DNA of 38,407 nucleotides. It comes from Thamnocephalis sphaerospora (taxonomy: Eukaryota; Zoopagomycota; Zoopagomycetes; Zoopagales; Sigmoideomycetaceae). The stretch spans positions 1-38,407 of the forward strand of contig KZ992506.1 of NCBI GenBank assembly GCA_003614735.1, read 5' to 3'. Of the stretch, positions 1 to 12,300 are shown in pieces (position 1 is the first letter of the stretch; each line of letters begins with the position of its first letter). Both the position numbers and the translations under genes were made by a program. Under the pieces are notes generated by a model, which ran no database searches, was not told the origin of the DNA, and was given only the letters and a program-made list of their open reading frames with translations.

Positions 1-1172
1 AGCAGCACCCTGTAGTTAGACGCCAAGTACCATAGTGTGCTCACTGGCGATGCTGCTCACCGGGCCTCATCGTTCTTGCGTTCCACCTTTGAGGAACTGC
101 GGATGTTGACCATCATCGTGTCCTCTACATGGTAAACCAGATGGCCACCAAGCGTAGCCACCGCTCGGCGTTTCTTGATCAAGACCATGTAGTAACCCTC
201 TGTAAAGCGAACAAATCCTGTGGACATGCAAGGTACGCATGAGCACCAGCAATAGCAAGCTGCGCTCACCAATGGACAGGAATGTCGCATGCACAGGTGC
301 GTGCAAAAACCTACCGATAATGCCGTAAAAGTCTACCACCTTGTGCAGACCGCCAATGGCACGATTGCCTTCACGGATGGTCGCCAACAAATCGTCACAC
401 TCACTGCGCGTGTACACGGCCGCATCCTCTACTACAGGCGGTTCATCACGCGGCGGCGAAGGTGCAGGCATGCGCGCATAGGCAATCGTAGAACGAGCTT
501 GCGGTGTGCCTACCGGCATGGTCACAGCGCGCGCAAAGCTGCTTGCGTTTGATGCTGCCACACTTGGTTCGCTACCTTTTAACGGCATGGTCGTCTTGGA
601 TGTCATCGGGCCCAGTGCGCTGATCGGACGTCGATCAGCCAGCGTCACCGATGTTGCCGTACGCTTGGGCGACCGTCTGTCTGCCGGAGATGGTGACGAA
701 ACAGACTTTGGCGTGCCATGCAGCGAGCTAGCCTTGGACGGCGCGGGCGGCGGCGGATGGTTTGCCGGTGCTAAGCCCGGCGCCATGATAGCACCCGCAT
801 CTCCATAGGCTGGCGCAACACCAGGTATACCGCCGCCGCCACCGCCGCCACCACCGCCTGGCATGCTGGGTGATGTCAGTGAAGTGCGGTCGAGTTTGAG
901 CACGCGAAAGCGCGACTCGGCCTCGTCACAGCCCAGCACATAGTAGCGCTGCACGCGGTCCAATCATTAGCAGGTGCCCACCAGGCCTACCGCCTGCTGC
1001 CACCTACGGCTTTCGTTTCAAAGAGCGTAAATTTGGTGAGAAGCACGCGGCTGCGAGCTTTTGCTGTGCGTGGCCTTGGATTGGCAGGTGCCGAGTTGGG
1101 TGGCCAGTGGTGCCTGGCCTGGCCGTTGTTGCCGCTACCGCCGCCATTTATGCTGCCATTGCTGGATGCCAT
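1..1172 (-). CDS. FIG4: FIG4-like polyphosphoinositide phosphatase, 5' part, truncated by window edge
   Basis: N-terminal part of the Sac-domain phosphatase that, in a complex with Vac14 and Fab1, removes the 5-phosphate from PtdIns(3,5)P2 on vacuole/endosome membranes. Exons I read: 1172..1008, 948..315, 217..61, 9..1 (continuing off the left edge); all phases agree. Diagnostic text is KFTLFETKA joined to RYYVLGCDEAESRFRVLKLDR, then FYGIIGFVRFTEGYYMVLI, GGHLVYHVEDT and DEAR, which match the start of FIG4 rather than SAC1. Between the two conserved blocks sits an unconserved insert of about 150 residues with a run of about ten glycines (DNA near 829-860) and many Ser/Pro. The Cys-x5-Arg active site lies outside the window. 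The start at 1172 is the in-frame ATG closest to the conserved block; the frame stays open upstream to 1424, so an earlier start or another exon is possible. Confidence 0.85.
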
Positions 1173-2370
1173 GGCATGCACTACCGCGCTTTGGCCCGTG
1201 GGCAGTGGTACGTGAGGCGCCTGTGCCGTGGACGATAAGTGCCGCTGCGATGAGGAGAGAAAAGTCTGGGAGGCAACGTGACCAAGACGTGTGACGGCTG
1301 CCAATCGGCTAGCAGCTACCTCAGCATCATCAGCATCGCTAGGCAAAAGCCACCAGAAATGCACATAGCCTAGACTACAACTCTTGTCAGGCTGCTTGTT
1401 GATGCAACGTGACGATATCGCCATTCATCCGTAGCAACAGCTGCAGACTGCGCGGTGCGATTCACGCCGTATCTGCTGTGACATGTGTATAGCCTTGTTC
1501 AAGCCAGACACATGTAATACTGGTCCTTGGCGAGCTCATGCTCAAATGCCTACCGATCGGCAAGTGCAGAACCGACGACACCTGGTTCTTGCCGCAATAA
1601 TTTACTTGGTTCTGGCGGCATGGGATGCACACGACATGGCGTTGGCATTCGGCCGCAAGTATTTGCCGAGTTCCCACCAGTAATGCAATGCTTCGGACAA
1701 TGACGCTGTCTTCCGCATCATCACCACTAGCCGCCGTGCTTTTATCAATGCATAGGCACTGCGGTTTCACAGCGCCTGTTCTATCCAATGGTAGCAGCAT
1801 TCACGGGCACCAGACCTGATGTATGCTGTGGGGCATGCATGCGCTTACGTAGCCGATTGCCTTGTGAGCTGCGCTATGGCGCTGATCCGGTCTAGCGCCA
1901 CCTTGAGCATGAGCGTCTATGCTAGTCGGTCGCTCAGTGTAGTGCGCATACACGCTGTGATTCGATCTCTGTCGCAGGAACACCAAGACCCAGACGGGTC
2001 TGCTGGTTCAGCCGCGGATAAAGCGCTAGGCGCACAATCCGATGCGGCGGCCGTAAGCCGATACTATCATGTGAACAGCTGGCCAGCATGGTCTGAATTG
2101 TGCAAAGACCACGAGGTGCCGAACAACACTCGTAGGCGCCCACATGAGGTACTGGGAACTTATCAACAAAAAGTAAGTACAGCTGCTTCTGTAACATCAA
2201 CCGACATGTTAGGCAATCCTGGTACGGGCGCTACATGTGCCTAAAGATTAAATAGTAACACTTTGTTACAAATGCGCGTGGTAGGCTGGCGTCTAATTAT
2301 ACACCATGCCAATGTTTGCTGTAGATTGCGGTTACTGCAATGTTGCAGCAGATGCCTGGCATAATGCAAC
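1173..2370. other. Spacer upstream of FIG4, no gene recognised
   Basis: This is the left part of the 2 kb between the divergent FIG4 and SYG1 genes. Open frames exist on both strands (for example 1819-2244, +), but their translations are rich in Cys, His and Arg, and I recognised no conserved segment. A GTAAGT donor-like site occurs inside the 1819-2244 frame near 2174, so a divergent short gene cannot be ruled out. Part of the stretch must carry the FIG4 promoter. Confidence 0.4.
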
Positions 2371-2505
2371 ATGCTAGTTCGCTTGCCCTGTCGTCAAGTT
2401 GCTCGCGCATTAGCGACGCGTCAAGTCGTCGTATCTACGCCAAAGATGCTCAAGCGCCGCCGTGAGATCGTAGCACGGCTGCCTACGCCACGCTTCCAAG
2501 TCTGA
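2371..2505 (+). CDS. Possible small protein, 44 codons, mitochondrial-type N-terminus
   Basis: A short ATG-to-TGA frame whose product begins MLVRLPCRQVARALATRQ and ends KRRREIVARLPTPRFQV. It is Arg-rich, has no acidic residue in the first 30 positions, and resembles a mitochondrial presequence followed by a basic tail. I do not recognise a family. A second frame overlaps it (ATG near 2353, TGA near 2464), so the open frame may be chance. An upstream exon is possible but not resolved. Confidence 0.25.
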   Translation: MLVRLPCRQVARALATRQVVVSTPKMLKRRREIVARLPTPRFQV

Positions 2506-2581
2506 AGAACACGAATTCAGCTGACTCGTGCAGCTGCAAGCCACAAGCATGCCGCATTACACCACATCATCAGCCAGTGTG

Positions 2582-2589
2582 TATATAAG
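2582..2589 (+). promoter_or_regulatory. TATA box, probable SYG1 promoter
   Basis: TATATAAG is followed by a pyrimidine-rich stretch. It lies about 590 nt before the SYG1 start codon, which would imply a long leader. A GTGAGC donor near 2754 and a CTAG acceptor near 3160, just 18 nt before the ATG, could remove most of that leader as a 5' UTR intron. The intron is inference only. Confidence 0.4.
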
Positions 2590-3178
2590 GCAGCCGCCAT
2601 CATCATCTTCCCCACCTTATCGCTGTTCTATTTTTTGCCTGCATATCTAGCCACTGGGACTCCGCTTATTCTGCTCACGCCCATTCCCCGTCTCTATTCA
2701 CGCGCAGTGCCTGATCACCAAGCTTGCATCGCTGCATCCCACCGAACGCCCGTGTGAGCAGTGCGTCCGTTAATGAATCCGATTGGCGCCCGTAGCTGCA
2801 TTAGCATACAGTCTTATCATCCATACTTGCACGCGCAGTACGCATCCGCACAGCCCTTCATACCGCAGCAACGCAGTCTTGTGTGGCTGCGTGCATTTAC
2901 ACCGCGTGCTCCTACGCTCCAACGCCGCCGTTGCTGAACTACGGTTTCACAAACCAGCAGGCCAAATAGCACTGCTTTTTTCGTCCCCGTTCAACCACTG
3001 CTCAGTCGGCCTTCTCTTTTCGCTACCTACCTACTCATCTTTCTCCGGTTCGCTGGGCCGTACCGGTTACGCGTGGATTCGCCGGCCGTTGCTTGCCAGC
3101 CGCTTATTTATATCCCGCATAACCGTTGGTCTGCGCGGTTGACCCGTCGACGGTCGCTAGCTGCACCGCCCGGATACG
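2590..3178 (+). other. Presumed 5' leader and promoter-proximal region of SYG1
   Basis: No coding frame here is convincing: a frame open from about 2783 to 3142 lacks a clear ATG start and shows no conservation that I recognise. The stretch is pyrimidine-rich, as expected for a transcribed fungal leader. Nothing else is visible. Confidence 0.35.
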
Positions 3179-6100
3179 ATGAAGTTTGCCAAATACCTTC
3201 TCGCCGAGTCCGTGCCGGAATGGCGCAAAAAGTACATTAACTACAAGGGCCTGAAGAAGGCGCTCAAGCGAGTGCAGAGCGCCTATGAAACGCGCTCGTC
3301 TGAAGCACATGGCCAGTCGGCTGTAACGCAACGTGACACTACCAGCCAAGCGTTCGCCTCCGCATTGCCAACGCTGGCCAGTACCGACACCACTGGCCTG
3401 CAGACACCGGAACAAGCCGTGTATTCGTCGTCACCGGATAATGTGGCCTCCTTGGCCGGCGCTACGCCACACCCTGCTGCTCCAGGGCAAGGCTACAACT
3501 ATGGCGCAATTTCGGGCGCCCCGATGTCGTCCGTGGCGGGTACGACCGGACACAGGGTTGAATTTCTTGAAGCGGCGGCGCCACATGATGCATCGTCCCC
3601 ACAAAGAGTCCCGGCTGACTCTACAGCGCCGCTTTTGCAACCGCCAGCCAGCAGGGTTGGACATCGGCGTCACGCGACAATCGCGGTGGACAATCGTCCT
3701 CCTCACGGTGTTGGGATGCTGCGACGCATGTCCATCAGCCTTGGCCTATCGCGCCCGAACGAAAGCGGCTCTGGGCCAAGTTCTACCACGCTAACAGTGC
3801 GATCGCGGCGGCCCTCGCGCTACTGGGCCGACGAGGACGAATTCGATAGCATAACCGTTGAAGGTAGCGTTGCGCGACAATGTCGGTACCCGCGAACATC
3901 CACGCTAATGCTCACTTGGCATCGGACACATCAGCGGCGGAAATAGGTCTGGCTGAGCTACTCAAGGTGTGTATCCCGGAAGAGATCGAGTTTTTCAAAC
4001 AGCTTGATGCCGAACTGGAAAAGGTGGACAGCTTCTATAAAGGTCCGTATGTGCGGCCATTGGGAGCGGTGACGATCATGCGACGATGCACCATCGGGTC
4101 CTGTTGCGTCAGCCGTTCAAACACCGCATGACCGACTTTGGTGCTGCGCCAATGTTCTGCCAGGAGGCTAATACGGTCGCGTGGTGCACTCTTGATACAG
4201 AAAACGAGGCCAAACTTGTAGAGCGTCTGGCCATGCTACAGCGCCAGTGCGACATGGTTGTAGCACGCGAGCGCGCCCTGGTAAGCGCGTTGGCGAAAGG
4301 TGGCGCATGTAGCGGATCCATCACCAACACTAATTGCGATTGGGGTGATGTTGCAGGCTGAGCGCCGGGACAAGTCAATCGAGGATATTGGTAAGTTGGC
4401 TGCTGATGGACAATAGCATTGTATGCAAGCGTCTGACGCGGCAACGACGGCTGCATTTGCTAGACACCATTCTTCAGCGACATCTGGAGGGCGGCCTTTT
4501 GTATTCACCCACAGCATCATCGACGGAAACTCAGTGCCCACCAACGCCGCCGTCGGGAAAGCAGGATAACCAAAAGCTGCGCCCGCTGCTGCAGCACCCG
4601 CAGTTGAATCGGCTGCGTGACATTGGCAGCCGACTCCAGCCCAGCAGCTCACGTGCTTCATCAATTCACTCTAACGTGGAGTCGGTTCAGAACCAGGTGA
4701 ACAGTGATGCAAACGAGGCGACGATGATCACTGCCGCCAAGCGTCGCATTCGCAAGGCATTCCTGGAGTACTATCGCGGTGTGAAGCTTTTGCAGAGTTA
4801 CAGGGTATGCGTGGCTATCCGCACATGGGCGCCACACAATGAGCTAACACGAAGCTTGCTGTGCGCCAGGCCCTGAACCACACTGGATTTGCCAAAATCC
4901 TCAAAAAGTTTGAAAAGGTGCGCATACCGCACCACCTTTGTACGCTGCCGTTGATGTGCTGTTAACGAGTAACATCATGACTATTTCGCCACCATCACAG
5001 ACTACAAACCGCTCCTGTAAGGCGCTGTACATGCGCAAGGTAGAACATTGTGCGTTTGCACGCTCTCAAAAGATGAAGCGCACTCAAAGCCGTGCAGAGG
5101 TAAGATACTGGCCGAGTACGCCATCGCTTGATCGTTGCTCACGCTGCTCGGCGCTTGCAGGAGCTGTTCACCAACTTTTTCGAGGAAGGCTCGCGTCGGC
5201 GTGCAATGCAGATGCTTCGTCTGCCGGATGAGGAGCAACGCGTAAGTGGAATCGCTCATTTGCAGTGTGTTTCACCATAACGTTGCTTACACCTGCGACC
5301 GTGTGCAGACATTCCGCGCACCCATTTTCCGCTTTGGACTCTATCTCGGGCTGGGACTTCCTGCCCTTATCTATGGCATCGCTAAAGGTAGGCAATCTCG
5401 ACGCTAGATGTCGATCACATTGATGGTACGCCTGCTCACATTGATGTACACTGGCGATGCGACCACTAGCTGTTGGCGATGGTGCACAGCGCGACTCGAT
5501 GGACTCGCGTCTATTGCAGATCTTCAGCGGCTTCTTTCTCCCTGTACTATTCATGCTGCTGTTTTCGCTCAACATGCGTGCGTGGACACGCTATAGTGTC
5601 AACTACAAGTTTATCTTTGAGCTGGACCCACGCGACCATCTGGACTATCATCAGTTCCTTGAGGTGTGTGTGTAGCTTGCACCTACGCAAAGTCATCGGC
5701 GAGGCACTTGGCTCACGCAACTTGTGCACGCTTGACTAGTTTCCCGGCATGCTATTCGTCATCTTCGCCTACTGTATGGTACTCGGCGTGACTGATCCTT
5801 GGCCCGATACATTACCAGCAAAGTATTTCCCCGCACTTTTCTTGGGGATTGTTCTGGTGCTTTTCTTTTTCCCGTTCAAGATCTTCTACTCATCTGCACG
5901 CCAGTGGAGTATCGTTGTTGGGGTATGTACCATGGAAGATTGAGACAGGCCGTGCCTATATCCGCCGTTGCTCACACACTGCCCTTAGCTGCGCATCATT
6001 TTTAGCGGCCTGACAGACGTGCAATTCCGCGACTTTTTCATTGCTGATGAGCTGTGCAGTCTCGTCTATCTGTTTACCATGCTGCAGCTCACGGCCTGTA

Positions 6101-7097
6101 CATATGCCACCAACTGGGAAAACCTTGGTGAGTGCACACACACACGCGCGCAAAGCTTCTGCAAGCCAACGCTGACCTCAACACTCCACGATGATACGCT
6201 AGGCGACCATTGCGACTACCAGCGCTCGTGGCTGACGCCATTCATTGCTGTGCTGCCGCCGTTCTGGCGCCTGATGCAATGTCTGCGCCGTTACTACGAC
6301 TCCAAAATGGCTTTTCCGCATCTGGCCAATGCGCTGAAATACACGGGCACCATCAGCGTGGCGTTCATCGCCGCTGCTGACCGAATCTCCGACGAGGATG
6401 GCTGGCATGTAGTATGGATCATCGTATCCATCGCCGTCACCATCTATGCCACCTTCTGGGACATTTACATGGATTGGGGCTTTTTCCAGCAGGGCAGCAA
6501 GAACCGGTTCCTGCGCGACGAGCTCGTGTTCCCCTACAAGTCGCTGTACTACTTTGCCATGGGGTCAGACCTGCTGCTTCGTGCGGCGTGGCTGCTCAAC
6601 ATTTCGCCGAGTCTGTGGGGTATTTTCTTTGACAACCGCATTGTTGCATTTACCCTGGCTGTGCTGGAGATTCTTCGGTAAGCTGACGCGATCTGTGTTA
6701 CCAGTCGCGCTAGCGCGCTAACCATTACGGGCACACCTTTTTCTCATGCTAGTCGTTTCCAATGGAACTTTTTCCGCATGGAGAACGAGGTAAGCATTCC
6801 TAGCGAAATTCCTTTGTACCACCTGCAACCCACTTATGCCCTGTCCTGTAGCACGTCAACAACTGTGGTATGTTCCGTGCAATCCGTGAGATTCCATTGC
6901 CGTTTGCCGTGGATCTTCCGGCAAAGAAGATCGATCGCGGCAACGTGCAATCGCCGGCCACCAGCGACCCTGCAGCTTTGGGCGGCGAACGGGACCGGAG
7001 CGGTAGCGAATCGCCAGAATCGCCCACTAGCCCAACCATCATTTCCGAGGAGCCACTCTTGCTCCAGGAAACACCCACCTGGTCCAGCAATCCATAG
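3179..7097 (+). CDS. SYG1: SYG1/XPR1-type phosphate exporter with SPX and EXS domains
   Basis: Predicted 942-residue membrane protein. Family members export inorganic phosphate, gated by inositol pyrophosphates bound to the SPX domain. Fifteen exons, all in phase: 3179-3863, 3935-4042, 4201-4280, 4357-4390, 4464-4804, 4870-4917, 5001-5099, 5161-5241, 5309-5387, 5470-5663, 5740-5922, 5989-6127, 6203-6677, 6753-6789, 6852-7097. The SPX domain starts MKFAKYLLAESVPEWRKKYI and NYKGLKKALK, is interrupted by about 200 low-complexity residues, then resumes with IPEEIEFFKQLDAELEKV, AKRRIRKAFLEYYRGVKLL and ALNHTGFAKILKKFEK, carrying the basic SPX surface. The EXS part has several membrane segments and the typical ending RRFQWNFFRMENEHVNNCG. 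The tail is acidic and Ser/Pro-rich. The third intron-exon junction (158-nt intron before 4201) is the least certain; the rest fit donor, branch and phase well. Confidence 0.93.
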
Positions 7098-7378
7098 TTC
7101 AAGTCGGCCTCCTAATTCGCCGGTGCATTGCGCGCATCTGCATCGGTCTCCCTCCATTTCCTCTCCCTCCAATGTCTATCTACCCTGTCGATCATTCTAC
7201 CTCGACTCATTCTGCGTGCAGCTATCTATGCTATAGTCTGCGCGACTAGCCGTCACCGCGTCCGATAATAATAAGCTATACTTTATCGCTTCCAGCGCAA
7301 ACACAGGCGGTGCACGCCCACACGATAGTCTACAGAGTTGATACACCAGTGCTAGGAAGATTGACGAACGCTTGCTTG
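7098..7378. other. Convergent 3' spacer between SYG1 and the bromodomain gene
   Basis: Pyrimidine-rich on the plus strand after the SYG1 stop, as for a 3' UTR. No coding signal or clear polyadenylation hexamer was seen. Confidence 0.4.
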
Positions 7379-9048
7379 CTACGTCAGCGCCTCTTCCTGC
7401 TTTACGCATTTCCCTTCATCAGCGTCGTCGTCGTCGTCGTTGCGGTCACCACCGTCTTTGTCTTTCCGTGCAACAGAAGCCGAAACCTCGACTACGCGCC
7501 GTACGATAGCGTGCGCACCCTCGGATAAGCGGTTCAGTCGCTCGTGCACTAGCAATTTGACATTATCCGGCATATCCTGCGTGAATGCCTCCAGACTGCG
7601 CGCGTATGCTTCACCGATTTCGTCGCCATACGTGGAAAACAGGTACATGGCACGATCAGCGGATGGCGGCGGATTCCTCGGAGCAAGAGCAGCATAAGCG
7701 CCATAGTCCAGCAGTCCAGCTACGGATGATGTGAGCATACGATGCACCATAGCAATGTGCTGGCAGCAGTGCACCTACCAGCACGTTCAATCACATCTCC
7801 CGTCTTTCCTCCTTCCACCGTGAGCTGAATGGTGGGCGCCAGACCATAGTCGGGAAGATCGGTCACCCACTGGCTTTGGTCGACTATGTTGCGATTAAAA
7901 GCGTCAGCGCATCAAGGTTTGTTTCCCCAGCATCAGCGAGCACCGCATACGCACATTCCTTAAAGCTGCCGTCAGCCAGACTGCGAAAGGAGGCGTCAAC
8001 GTATTTGCGCCGGCGGATATTGTGGTAGGCAGGCTTTTTGGCTAGCAGCATGTACATACAGTGTAAGATATTTGGTAGACGTCGATCGTGCATCCTCTCC
8101 AGTCTGCACTTGCCTGGTGCGCCGGGTGTGGCGCCACGCGAGCCGCCCGCTACCGTGCTTGGCGCTGATGATGCTGCGCCTACAGAGGAGGCACGTGTGG
8201 GCACCGGTGTCGTCGCCATTGAAGCAGCATCGGTCAGCATGCCAACAATGTCCACCTCCTCGTCGCCAAGACCAGCAGAAAACGTGAGCCTCCGTGAAGA
8301 TGTCGCAGAAGCCGTGGGCGATGCGAGCACTGACGCATCATCGCCCTCGCCGTCGTCCTCGTCGCCGTCCTGGTCAGAGCTAGCATCCTCCACGTCGAGC
8401 GCAGCGCGTTCGCTTTCCTCGCGCGTCAGCGTGTTCTTGATCTCACGTGCAATGGACCGCTCTGCGTACAGCCACAACCGCTCTGCCTCTCGATAATAGA
8501 TGGTATCCGGCTTGTTGTAGATACGCGCGTTATTGCACACACGCATAATGTCCTCCTAACACATGCATTGGCCATCCGTATAAGCTGTCTGCCATGGTAA
8601 AACGATACACACTGCAGCACCCACCCGAAACTCCTCCAGCGTCATGTAAATGTGCTGCTCCACCTTTTGCTGCATCGTGCCCAGATCCATCGGATGGTGG
8701 ATCACCGCAAGGTAGTCGGTAACCAACGCCGTGTCGACCGGCTGCAAGAAAAACCCATAGGCATCCTTACTGTACGCCCGTGATGTACCAGCACAACCTG
8801 GTAAGCAATGACGCTTGTGCACGATCGCACGCTCTCCTTGCACTGGCCTACCGAACAAACGCGTCCATAAGTCGGCGCAGGCATGCCCAAAAGTTTCGCT
8901 TACGCCCCGCTATGCCGCTGCCTCCGGTCCCAATGCTGGCGCCGCCATGGTCACGTTTCCGCTTGACAGACCAATGACGCCCGTGCGATTTACGCTTTCG
9001 CGCATTCGCTGGCGTAGCACTGCTGGCGGCTGGTCCGTGGTGCGGCAT
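7379..9048 (-). CDS. BRD7/BRD9-like bromodomain protein, apparent single-base frame break
   Basis: Acetyl-lysine reader resembling animal BRD7/BRD9, which are SWI/SNF chromatin-remodeller subunits. Exons: 9048-8852, 8769-8625, 8555-7779, 7719-7379. The bromodomain spans the first two junctions: KDAYGFFLQPVD, HHPMDLGTM, then CNNARIYNKPDTIYY with the ligand-binding Asn in the IYN motif. A basic N-terminus (RKRKSHGRHW) precedes it. An acidic, Ser-rich linker follows, then a C-terminal region with LLDYGAYAALAPR and FSTYGDEI, like the DUF3512 part of BRD7/9, and an Asp/Glu-rich tail. In exon 3 the frame running through ETNLDALTL hits a stop, while the next frame continues at once with NRNIVDQSQWVTDLPDYG. 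One missing A/T in the four-base run at 7897-7900 would explain this: either a true indel or an assembly error. No intron fits there. Confidence 0.8.
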
Positions 9049-9300
9049 GGCAGTCTCTCACTCACAACCAGACGAGTGGGCAGAAGAAAAGCAAATAGAA
9101 TGCAAGTGTGGCTGTGATTGGCCGGACCTCTGGCAGATTGCCAAACACACTTGAGATTTGCAAAAAGAACGGCTGTCCACGCATATGCGCAGCGGCTCAG
9201 CCAGCTGTATTTGCGCCGCTAAAGGACGGCAAAAGAGAAGGGGGCACGCTTGCGCGCATGCATGTGTATATATTGCGAGGTACTCGAGATGCGAGAATGC

Positions 9301-12300
9301 TTACGAAAGCGCAGCGTCCAGCAGCATCTCCTCCTGCTTAATGTGCAGCTTCTTCTTGCCCGTGGCGACGGCACCGGTAGGACCGCGGCCGGCGTAGGAG
9401 ACGCGTGCATCACGGTGATACTGCGTTTCCTGCATGGTGGTGATGATGCGCGGCTCCACATAGGTCCAGGCGCCAAAGTTGAGCGGTTCCTCCTGACACC
9501 AGAAGATCTGCGCGTTCTTGTACTGGTCCAGATGCTCCTTGACGAGATCGAACGGGAACGGCGACAGCTGCTCCACGCGGCTGATGGCCACGTCGTTGAT
9601 GCCGCGCTGCTCGCGCGCCTGGATCAGCTTGTAGTAGACCTGACCTGTGCAGAGGATGTGGCGGCGGATCTTGTCGTTCTCCACCAGCTGGTTCTTGGGG
9701 TCGGACTCGGGGATGTAGCGCTGGAACTCGGACTTGTCCGTCATCTCGGCAAGCGTCGAGCGGGCCAGCGGGTGGCGCAGCAGCGACTTGGACGTGAAGG
9801 TAATCAGCGGCTTGCGGAAATCGCGGTACAGCTGGCGACGCAGCACGTGGAAGTAGTTGGCCGGCGTACTCGGGTAGACCACCTGCATGTTGCAGTCCTG
9901 GTGCTGGCGCGCCATCTTTTCAGGCGTCGGGAAATGGTACGGATGGTCGTCGCACAGCTGCAGGAAGCGCTCGATACGTCCGCTGCTATGCTCCGGACCC
10001 TGGCCATCGTAGCCGTGCGGCAGCAGCACCGTCAGACCGGTACGCTGCAGCCACTTTTTCTCACCCGACGCGATAAACTGGTCAATGATGCACTGCGCGT
10101 TATTGGCAAAGTCGCCAAACTGCGCCTCCCAAAGCACCAGCGCATTCGGGCTGACCAGCGAGTAGCCAAGCTCGTAGCCGAGCGTGCCAAACTCAGACAG
10201 CGACGAGTTGCACACGGTGAACGGCGCCTGCTGCGGGCTGACCTTGCTGAGCGACACATGCTGGCGCTCCACCTTTTGATCGTGCAGCACGGCGTGGCGC
10301 TGCGAGAAGGTACCACGCTCCACATCCTGACCGCTGAGGCGTACATGCTTGCCCTCGAGCATCAGACTGCCAAAGGCCAGAGCCTCTGCCGTCGGCCAGT
10401 CAATGTTGGCGCCGTCGTCGATGGTCTTGCGGCGAGCCTTGAGGATACGCGCCAGGTTCGGGTGCACATTAAAGTTGTTGGGATACGAGCTGATGATGCC
10501 GCCAATATGCTTGAGCACATCGTTGGGCGCTCCGGTCGGGTACGCGGGCGTAACCGTCTCGGACAGCTCGCGCGGCGCCATGAAGCCGTCCCAGATGCTG
10601 GAAAGCCACTCGCGCGGCGTTGGCTTGTAGTCCTTGCTGGCCACGTACGACTCCTCGAGCATGTTCCACACGCGATCCTTCATGGCCTGGATCTCTTCGG
10701 CGCTGAACGAGCCCTCGTTGATCAGCTGCTCCGTGTAGCGCTGCAGCACTGGCGGCTGCTCCTTGATCTTGCGGTACATGCGCGGCTGCGTGAAGCTCGG
10801 CTGGTCCGTCTCGTTGTGGCCGTGCTTGCGGTAGCACACAATGTCCACCACCACGTCCTTCTTGAAGGTCTGGCGCCACTCGGCCGCCAGCTGCGACACC
10901 CAGACGACCGCCTCAACATCGTCGCCGTTGACGTGGAACACTGGCGCGTTCACCACCTTGGCCACATCCGTGCAGTACGGAGTGGAGCGCGAGAAGCGCG
11001 GGTCCGTGGTAAAGCCGATCTGGTTGTTGACAACCACGTGGATGGTACCGCCGGTGGTGTAGGACGGCAGATCCGACATGCCCAGCGTCTCGTAGACGAC
11101 ACCCTGCGCGGCAAACGCAGCGTCACCGTGCATCAGCACGCCCATGGTCTTGGTGCGATCTGCCTCGTCGTTGCCGTAGAACTGCAGCGCACGCGTCTTG
11201 CCCAGCACGATCGGGTCCACGGCCTCCAAATGCGACGGGTTGGCCTCCAGCGACAGGTGCACGCGCTTGCCGTTGGGCGTCGGGCGGTCGTAGCTCATGC
11301 CCAGATGGTACTTGACGTCACCAGAGCCCTCCACCTCGGACGGATCGACCTGGCCGCTGAACTCGCAAAAGATGGACTCGTTGGGCTTGCGCACGACGTT
11401 GCTGAGCACATTCAGACGACCACGATGCGGCATGCCCATGACGATGGAGCGCACGCCCAGGTCAACGCTACGGTCGATCAGCGCCTTCATACCGGGGATC
11501 AGCGACTCGCAGCCCTCCAGGCCAAAGCGCTTCTCGCTCGGGAACTTGCTGGCGACAAAGCGCTCAAACGAGTCGGACCAGATGAGACGATCGAGAATCA
11601 TGCGCTTCTCGTCGATGCTGAAGCGGTACCGGGTCGGAATCTCGACGCGCTGGCGAATCCAGTTGCACAGGTTACGGTCGGGAATGTGGCAGTATTCGAT
11701 GCCGGTGGAACCGCCTAAGCAAGCAGCACGTGCGCGTTAGTGGCGTCATTGTCATCCACGGCATCCAGGCCACCACCACCACCACCCATCGTCACCATCC
11801 AGGCCGATCCGTCCTTGTCGCGCGCGCATTACTTACAGTAGATCGCCTGCAGCTGCTTGATGATCTCGCGTAGTGTCATGGTGGGGCGGTCGTAGGTGAT
11901 GAAGCCAGGCAACATGCCCGGACCCAGGGAAAACTCGCGATCCAGATCCTTCTCGGTGAAGCCATAGTTGTCAATCTCCAACTCCTTGGGCAGCGACGCG
12001 TCCAGATCCGCATGCAGAATACCGAGCGGGTCCAGCTGTGCCAGATGATGGCCACGCATCTGGTAGGCGCGCGCCAGCAGCTGCACCTTGAGATGGTCGA
12101 AAATATCGCCACCGAGTCCGCCAGCGGTCGCGCCGGCTGCCGACGCCGCCATGGCATTAGCGGGCGTCACCACGCTGCCCGGCACAAGCGTCGGCGGGGT
12201 CTGGAATGCCTGGCCTGGCTCGACGCCCGCCGCAACATTCTTGAAGTAGGCCTGCCACGACAGGTGGACCGAGCTGGGATCCTGCTGCCAGGCCTGGTAC

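Noticed and set aside
4161-4200. Acceptor at about 4163 for SYG1 exon 3
   Set aside because: It gives the wrong phase relative to the 4042 donor; the acceptor at 4200 restores FYKENEAKLVERL, which fits SPX conservation.
9250-11718. An 822-codon open frame on the plus strand, antisense to KGD1
   Set aside because: It mirrors a highly codon-biased gene: strong third-position G/C on one strand leaves an antisense frame free of stops. Its translation is rich in Leu, Val, Arg and His with no recognised motif, whereas the minus strand encodes full KGD1.
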